Source: Thalassovita taeanensis (GTDB lineage Bacteria; Pseudomonadota; Alphaproteobacteria; Rhodobacterales; Rhodobacteraceae). From it: DNA of 64,000 nt. This document shows positions 63,664 through 64,000 of this stretch, in pieces. Every line of letters begins with the position of its first letter. Position 1 is the first letter of the stretch. The notes beneath the pieces are model-generated. The model saw nothing but the letters and a program-made list of their open reading frames with translations. It was not told the DNA's origin and did not search any database. Where the stretch lies: the NCBI RefSeq assembly GCF_900110775.1, contig NZ_FOEP01000001.1, positions 434,001 to 498,000 of the forward strand, given 5' to 3'. Position numbers and translations under genes: made by a program.

Positions 63664-64000
63664 ATGGAACCCATCGGTTGGATCGAAATCACCACACGTA
63701 TCCTGACGCAGCTTTGGCCCGTTTGGGCCGCGCTGTTCGCCACCTTCGCCCTGTCGATCCGCTTCAAGCGGCGCCTGGGTCTTTATGGCAAACTGTTTGA
63801 CAGCCCCATTGGCATGACCGGCTTTGCGCTGGTGATGTTTTGGGTCTTTGCCGGGGTCTTCGGCGGCGGTTTTGACTTGATCACCACGCATGACGTGCTG
63901 TCGCAGGTTTCGGGCATGAAAAACAAAGTGCCCGGTACGCCGCTTAACGGGGCCGAGGCAGGGGAATATCCCTATTATCTAATGGGTGGCGACAACTTGG
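63664..64000 (+). CDS. DppC-like ABC transporter permease, cut by window end
   Basis: The first 112 codons from the ATG at 63664, which follows AGGAAGGGGCA. It reads MEPIGWIEITTRI, WPVWAALFATFALSIRFK and FALVMFWVFAGVFGGGFDL, giving two hydrophobic segments, and is running at the last base. The position after a DppB-like gene and the content suggest the second permease of the same transporter. The rest is outside the window. Confidence 0.75.
   Translation, partial: MEPIGWIEITTRILTQLWPVWAALFATFALSIRFKRRLGLYGKLFDSPIGMTGFALVMFWVFAGVFGGGFDLITTHDVLSQVSGMKNKVPGTPLNGAEAGEYPYYLMGGDNL

Noticed and set aside
1-64000. CRISPR arrays, insertion sequences, prophage genes, rRNA genes
   Set aside because: No regularly spaced repeats, transposase or integrase motifs, phage structural genes or rRNA segments were seen in reading the window.

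Overview
The window looks like the chromosome of a marine alphaproteobacterium of the Rhodobacteraceae (Roseobacter group). The DNA is GC-rich by eye and densely packed, with many ATGA, GTGA and TGATG overlaps. It carries an alphaproteobacterial envelope cluster (pyrH-frr-uppS-cdsA-dxr-rseP-bamA-ompH-fabZ-lpxA-lpxI-lpxB), a RutR-like operator before a pyrimidine-type uptake operon, and an acyl-CoA ligase that resembles DmdB of DMSP metabolism. This assignment is inference from gene content; no 16S rRNA lies in the window.

Layout. (1) 1-4501: thiamin salvage and uptake, thiM(partial)-thiE-thiD-thiY-thiZ-thiX. (2) 4654-12016: a GAK ('GRASP And Kinase') locus. A CofD/YvcK-like protein is divergent from a six-gene overlapping operon: PhoU-like/APH kinase fusion, ATP-grasp enzyme, HprK-related kinase, histidine phosphatase, calcineurin-like phosphoesterase and a 90-aa amphi-Trp protein. 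I know of no biochemical function for this set; it is the best candidate for an undescribed system. (3) 12396-19431, all on the minus strand: two units, each preceded about 100-110 nt upstream by an FNR-like box. One is a 2-oxoacid/acetoin-type E1 alpha/beta plus a free lipoyl domain and a lipoate ligase, with no E2 or E3. The other is a split flavocytochrome c (Tat-exported flavoprotein and hexaheme cytochrome) with an unusual diheme cytochrome fused to an outer-membrane barrel. (4) 19909-25816: a methyltransferase that may be DsyB-like, an unknown gene, two tRNAs, an MBL hydrolase, an EnvZ-like kinase and a sulfotransferase broken by one amber codon. (5) 25871-31703: a BMP-type nucleoside/base ABC transporter with a CodA-like deaminase under a RutR-like site. 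(6) 32188-46583: DmdB-like ligase, RidA, ndk, ABC-F, marC, gyrA, LysR, a small membrane protein, an M32 peptidase, heme A synthase, TrmJ-type methylase and a divergent ThiE paralogue. (7) 46587-58627: the envelope and translation cluster, including a 41-aa membrane protein between rseP and bamA. (8) 58769-64000: miaA, an AraC regulator and a peptide-type ABC transporter cut by the window end.

Working together: region 1 supplies thiamin diphosphate, which the E1 enzyme in region 3 needs. Region 3 looks like a low-oxygen electron-disposal module in which an exported reductase receives electrons through multiheme cytochromes. Regions 4 and 6 may touch DMSP chemistry. Functions and coordinates come from reading motifs and reading frames; no database search was run.
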